Below are positions 6,434 through 8,187 of a stretch of 8,187 nucleotides of DNA, in pieces; within the stretch, counting starts at the first letter, position 1; every line of letters starts with the position of its first letter. The translations under genes were made by a program, and so were the position numbers. The DNA comes from Negativicutes bacterium. GTDB taxonomy: Bacteria > Bacillota_C > Negativicutes > Sporomusales_B > JARLHX01. Below the pieces are notes generated by a model that made no database searches, was not told where the DNA came from, and was given only the letters and a program-made list of their open reading frames with translations. Where the stretch lies: NCBI GenBank assembly GCA_031292015.1, contig JARLHY010000067.1, positions 1 to 8,187 of the forward strand, given 5' to 3'.

Positions 6434-6553
6434 CTATTCTTCGCCACCCAATCCGCCAATCCCTCCGGCCTCTTCACCGGCCCCCGCCAAAAGCAACCAG
6501 ACCGAAATATTATCCGTCAGCTGGAACAACCCGGTGTATCGATTTAGCTCCAC
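6434..6553 (-). CDS. Possible small ORF (39 codons) upstream of mutY
   Basis: The 215-nt gap between mutY and the divergent membrane-protein gene contains a minus-strand frame from GTG at 6553 to TAG at 6434. The predicted peptide is protein-like: a polar start (VELNRYTG), a hydrophobic centre (NISVWLLLAGAG) and an acidic Gly-rich tail (IGGLGGEE). I cannot match it to a family. There is no Shine-Dalgarno sequence ahead of the GTG. However, the minus strand carries an extended -10, TGTTATAGT (6569-6561), which would place the transcript start almost at the GTG, so a leaderless message is conceivable. It could equally be the remnant of a gene or a chance frame. It ends 31 nt before the mutY start. 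Confidence 0.3.
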   Translation of the reverse strand: MELNRYTGLFQLTDNISVWLLLAGAGEEAGGIGGLGGEE

Positions 6554-6617
6554 ATGAAAAACTATAACATGCCGCGTGCAATAAACCGCCGACCATCAAG
6601 GAGGGCATTCCATCACC

Positions 6618-7451
6618 ATGCCCAACCACGCCTGGTATCTAATGCTGGCCGCAGTCAGTCTAACCCTATTCACCTTCGCCCTCCACAAGCGCGCTAAACG
6701 TCCGGTAGTGGCCCTTTATCTCTTTATGGGCGGACTCACTTATATGGTAGAATTTTTCGTCATGGTTGTATTTGAAGCCTATGCCTATTACCCAGAAGTA
6801 CTAATAGACCCCTATTCCGACAGTACTTTAGGCGCTATTGTCTCAGACGGATTTGTCGTGCCGATGATTGCCGCCTTTGTGGCGACACACCACTTGACCG
6901 CGGTCTGGATGCTCCTCATTTCCTGCGCCGTCATGGGGGTCGAATGGCTGTCACTGACCCTCGGCTTTTATCAGCACTTCTGGTGGAAAACCGCCTATAC
7001 CGGACTCCTACTCATAGTAGGACTTGTGATCGCCCAAAAATGGTATGCCCTTCTGAGTCAAAGGCCAAGCCGCCTCGTCAGAGCAGTCACCCTATACTTT
7101 TTCACCATTTTCAGCGATGCAAGCGCCACCTTCCTGGTGGGGCTCACCGGCGCCTTTCGCTACCAGGCAGGCTGGTTTCTCAACCCCGGCAGGGATTCTA
7201 CCGCCTTTGCCACCGTTTATATTTTTATCCTGTCGCTGCTCGTTGTGCTCCTCATCTATCGCCTCAAAAACCGCTACTGGTGGACTATCGGCGCCGCCTT
7301 GATTTATGCCGCCAATATTACCCTTGGAAAAATGGGCGTCCTCCACTTTGCTCCCGACTGGTCACCGCTCGGCAAAACGCTGTTGGACTGCGGCATCTTT
7401 CTCCTTCTCCTTGCGCTCAACAACCGTTTGCTGAATAACCGGCAGACCTGA
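6618..7451 (+). CDS. Polytopic membrane protein of unknown function
   Basis: This 277-residue protein is almost entirely hydrophobic, with about eight or nine likely membrane segments at roughly residues 6-23, 30-54, 72-90, 94-117, 126-146, 153-180, 196-216, 221-242 and 255-270. Loops are short and basic (HKRAKRP, LSQRPSRLVR, RLKNRY). Trp and Tyr cluster at the membrane borders (FYQHFWWKTAY, NRYWW). There are no transporter, kinase or protease motifs I recognise. It resembles in style the small multi-pass proteins of unknown role common in spore-forming Firmicutes, but I cannot name a family. AAGGAGGG (6598-6605) lies 12 nt before the ATG, rather far but the only fit. A possible -10 TATAAC is at 6563-6568 without a good -35. 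It is divergent from mutY and closed by its own terminator, so it is probably monocistronic. Confidence 0.85.
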   Translation: MPNHAWYLMLAAVSLTLFTFALHKRAKRPVVALYLFMGGLTYMVEFFVMVVFEAYAYYPEVLIDPYSDSTLGAIVSDGFVVPMIAAFVATHHLTAVWMLLISCAVMGVEWLSLTLGFYQHFWWKTAYTGLLLIVGLVIAQKWYALLSQRPSRLVRAVTLYFFTIFSDASATFLVGLTGAFRYQAGWFLNPGRDSTAFATVYIFILSLLVVLLIYRLKNRYWWTIGAALIYAANITLGKMGVLHFAPDWSPLGKTLLDCGIFLLLLALNNRLLNNRQT

Positions 7452-7466
7452 CAGACTCCCTCCACC

Positions 7467-7498
7467 CGGTGCAGGCTATTGGCCTGCGCCGTTTTTTT
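7467..7498 (+). terminator. Strong intrinsic terminator after the membrane-protein gene
   Basis: A 10-bp stem (CGGTGCAGGC at 7467-7476 with GCCTGCGCCG at 7482-7491, one T-G wobble) closes the 5-nt loop TATTG and is followed by seven T (7492-7498). It starts 15 nt after the stop at 7451 and isolates the membrane-protein gene from the SOD gene. The opposite strand lacks a T tract, so it acts in one direction. Confidence 0.95.
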
Positions 7499-7614
7499 GT
7501 GACCGCGCCGTCCTTTTCCCTGCTTGCCTCCCACATCCGCCAGATCGGCTGTCACCTCCGCTGCCGGGACGACATAAAATAAAATAAGCCGTACTTCCGT
7601 AAGGAGATGATAGC

Positions 7615-8184
7615 ATGAATCCCTGGGATTTCCCCCAAGAATGTTTCTGTACCCGTTGCCAGCTTTTCACCGAATGTTATCCCGAGTATGAGCAGGCGAC
7701 AGCAATGGCCGTCGCCATGGTGAAGGGCGGGCCGCTGGCCCCGAATATCAAAGGCCGGGTGATCTTCAAAGAGGTGCCTGGCGGCACCGAGGTCTGCGCC
7801 GAAATCCGCGGTCTGCCCCCCTATTGTCCGGGAAAAGACGGCCAGCCCCCCATCGGTCCCCATGGTTTCCACATCCATGACCATGGCGACTGTCAGGTCG
7901 GCGACCCGTGTGACCCCTTCAAGGCCAGCGGCGGACACTGGAATCCCACCAAACAGCCCCACGGGAACCACCCCGGTGATTTTCCCGTCCTATTCTCCAA
8001 CCACGGCAAAGCGTATATGACCTTTTTCACCGATAAATTCTGCGTCCAGGATGTTATCGGCAAATCGGTCATTATCCACCAAAACCCGGACGACTATCGC
8101 AGCCAGCCGGCCGGTGCCTCCGGAAAACGTCTGGCCTGCGGCGTCATCGAGCCGCTGGAGCCCCCCTGCGAATGCGGCGGCTAA
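7615..8184 (+). CDS. sodC: Cu/Zn superoxide dismutase family protein, cysteine-rich
   Basis: Cu/Zn superoxide dismutases convert superoxide to oxygen and hydrogen peroxide. By alignment to the family pattern, the metal and active-site residues are all present: copper ligands His86 and His88 (GFHIH), bridging His108 (GGHWNP), zinc ligands His116, His119 and Asp122 (HGNHPGD), copper ligand His155 (VIIHQNPDDY), and the guiding Arg172 in KRLACGVI. Cys93 and Cys175 match the conserved disulfide. Unusually, there is no signal peptide or lipobox. Instead the N-terminus carries C10, C12, C15 and C21, the C-terminus ends PPCECGG (C185, C187), and further cysteines at 61, 71, 100 and 143 give 12 in 189 residues. 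ATG at 7615 has AAGGAG (7601-7606) 8 nt ahead. AT-rich TAAAAT repeats at 7575-7585 could be a -10 but lack a -35. Enzyme activity is likely; location is uncertain (cytoplasm or spore surface). Confidence 0.9.
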   Translation: MNPWDFPQECFCTRCQLFTECYPEYEQATAMAVAMVKGGPLAPNIKGRVIFKEVPGGTEVCAEIRGLPPYCPGKDGQPPIGPHGFHIHDHGDCQVGDPCDPFKASGGHWNPTKQPHGNHPGDFPVLFSNHGKAYMTFFTDKFCVQDVIGKSVIIHQNPDDYRSQPAGASGKRLACGVIEPLEPPCECGG

Positions 8185-8187
8185 CCT

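Noticed and set aside
5470..6567. Long plus-strand open frame opposite mutY (365 codons)
   Set aside because: mutY on the other strand has every catalytic and iron-sulfur residue. The plus-strand translation is a Pro/Arg/His-rich shadow without motifs.
7499..7614. Structured leader or riboswitch ahead of the SOD gene (GTGAC at 7499-7503 and GTCAC at 7551-7555)
   Set aside because: The 5-bp pairing is long-range and isolated, with no supporting hairpins or T tract; nothing beyond the ribosome binding site is convincing.
5344..8184. An oxidative-stress cluster of mutY and the SOD gene
   Set aside because: The two genes are on opposite strands, over 1.2 kb apart, separated by an unrelated membrane protein and a strong terminator. 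No shared regulation is visible.

Overview
The window looks like a chromosomal segment of a moderately GC-rich, endospore-lineage Bacillota. The Sporomusaceae/Negativicutes type fits best, but this is inference from protein style; there is no rRNA or other decisive marker. Supporting signs are strong AGGAGG-type ribosome binding sites, frequent GTG/TTG starts, a Bacillus-type CheY, a polysaccharide deacetylase lipoprotein paired with a membrane phosphodiester glycosidase, and several proteins of a kind seen mainly in spore-forming Firmicutes. I see no insertion sequence, phage gene, CRISPR array or integrase; this is mostly core and envelope gene content.

Layout. At the left edge is the 5' part of a minus-strand tRNA-Asp(GTC), preceded by two consensus promoters in tandem (78-106 and 143-170). 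Next is a minus-strand three-gene unit, read from right to left: an unrecognised 227-residue protein (1361-2044), the HMP/HMP-P kinase thiD (549-1364, sharing ATGA with the gene before it) and a single-domain CheY (184-546, starting 2 nt after the thiD stop). A TTGCAC-17-GATAAT promoter candidate lies just ahead of this unit.

A second minus-strand unit runs from 5197 down to 2238. It encodes a polysaccharide deacetylase lipoprotein, a two-membrane-segment phosphodiester glycosidase (DUF2233/NAGPA type) and a membrane-anchored protein that may be a beta-propeller. It ends at a clear intrinsic terminator (2193-2221). All three products should sit at or outside the cytoplasmic membrane, so the unit probably trims or modifies cell-surface glycans. 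mutY (5344-6402), also on the minus strand, lies upstream of this unit across a 146-nt gap.

The 215-nt gap from 6403 to 6617 is where transcription diverges. It holds a possible 39-codon minus-strand ORF upstream of mutY. The plus strand then carries a polytopic membrane protein of unknown function (6618-7451) closed by a strong terminator, and a cysteine-rich Cu/Zn superoxide dismutase family protein (7615-8184) that ends just before the window does.

No clearly new defence, mobile or RNA system is visible. The points most worth a second look are the cysteine-rich, signal-less SOD, the extended N-terminus of the glycosidase in its surface-glycan operon, the coupling of an unknown gene, thiD and cheY, the tandem tRNA promoters, and the small ORF before mutY.
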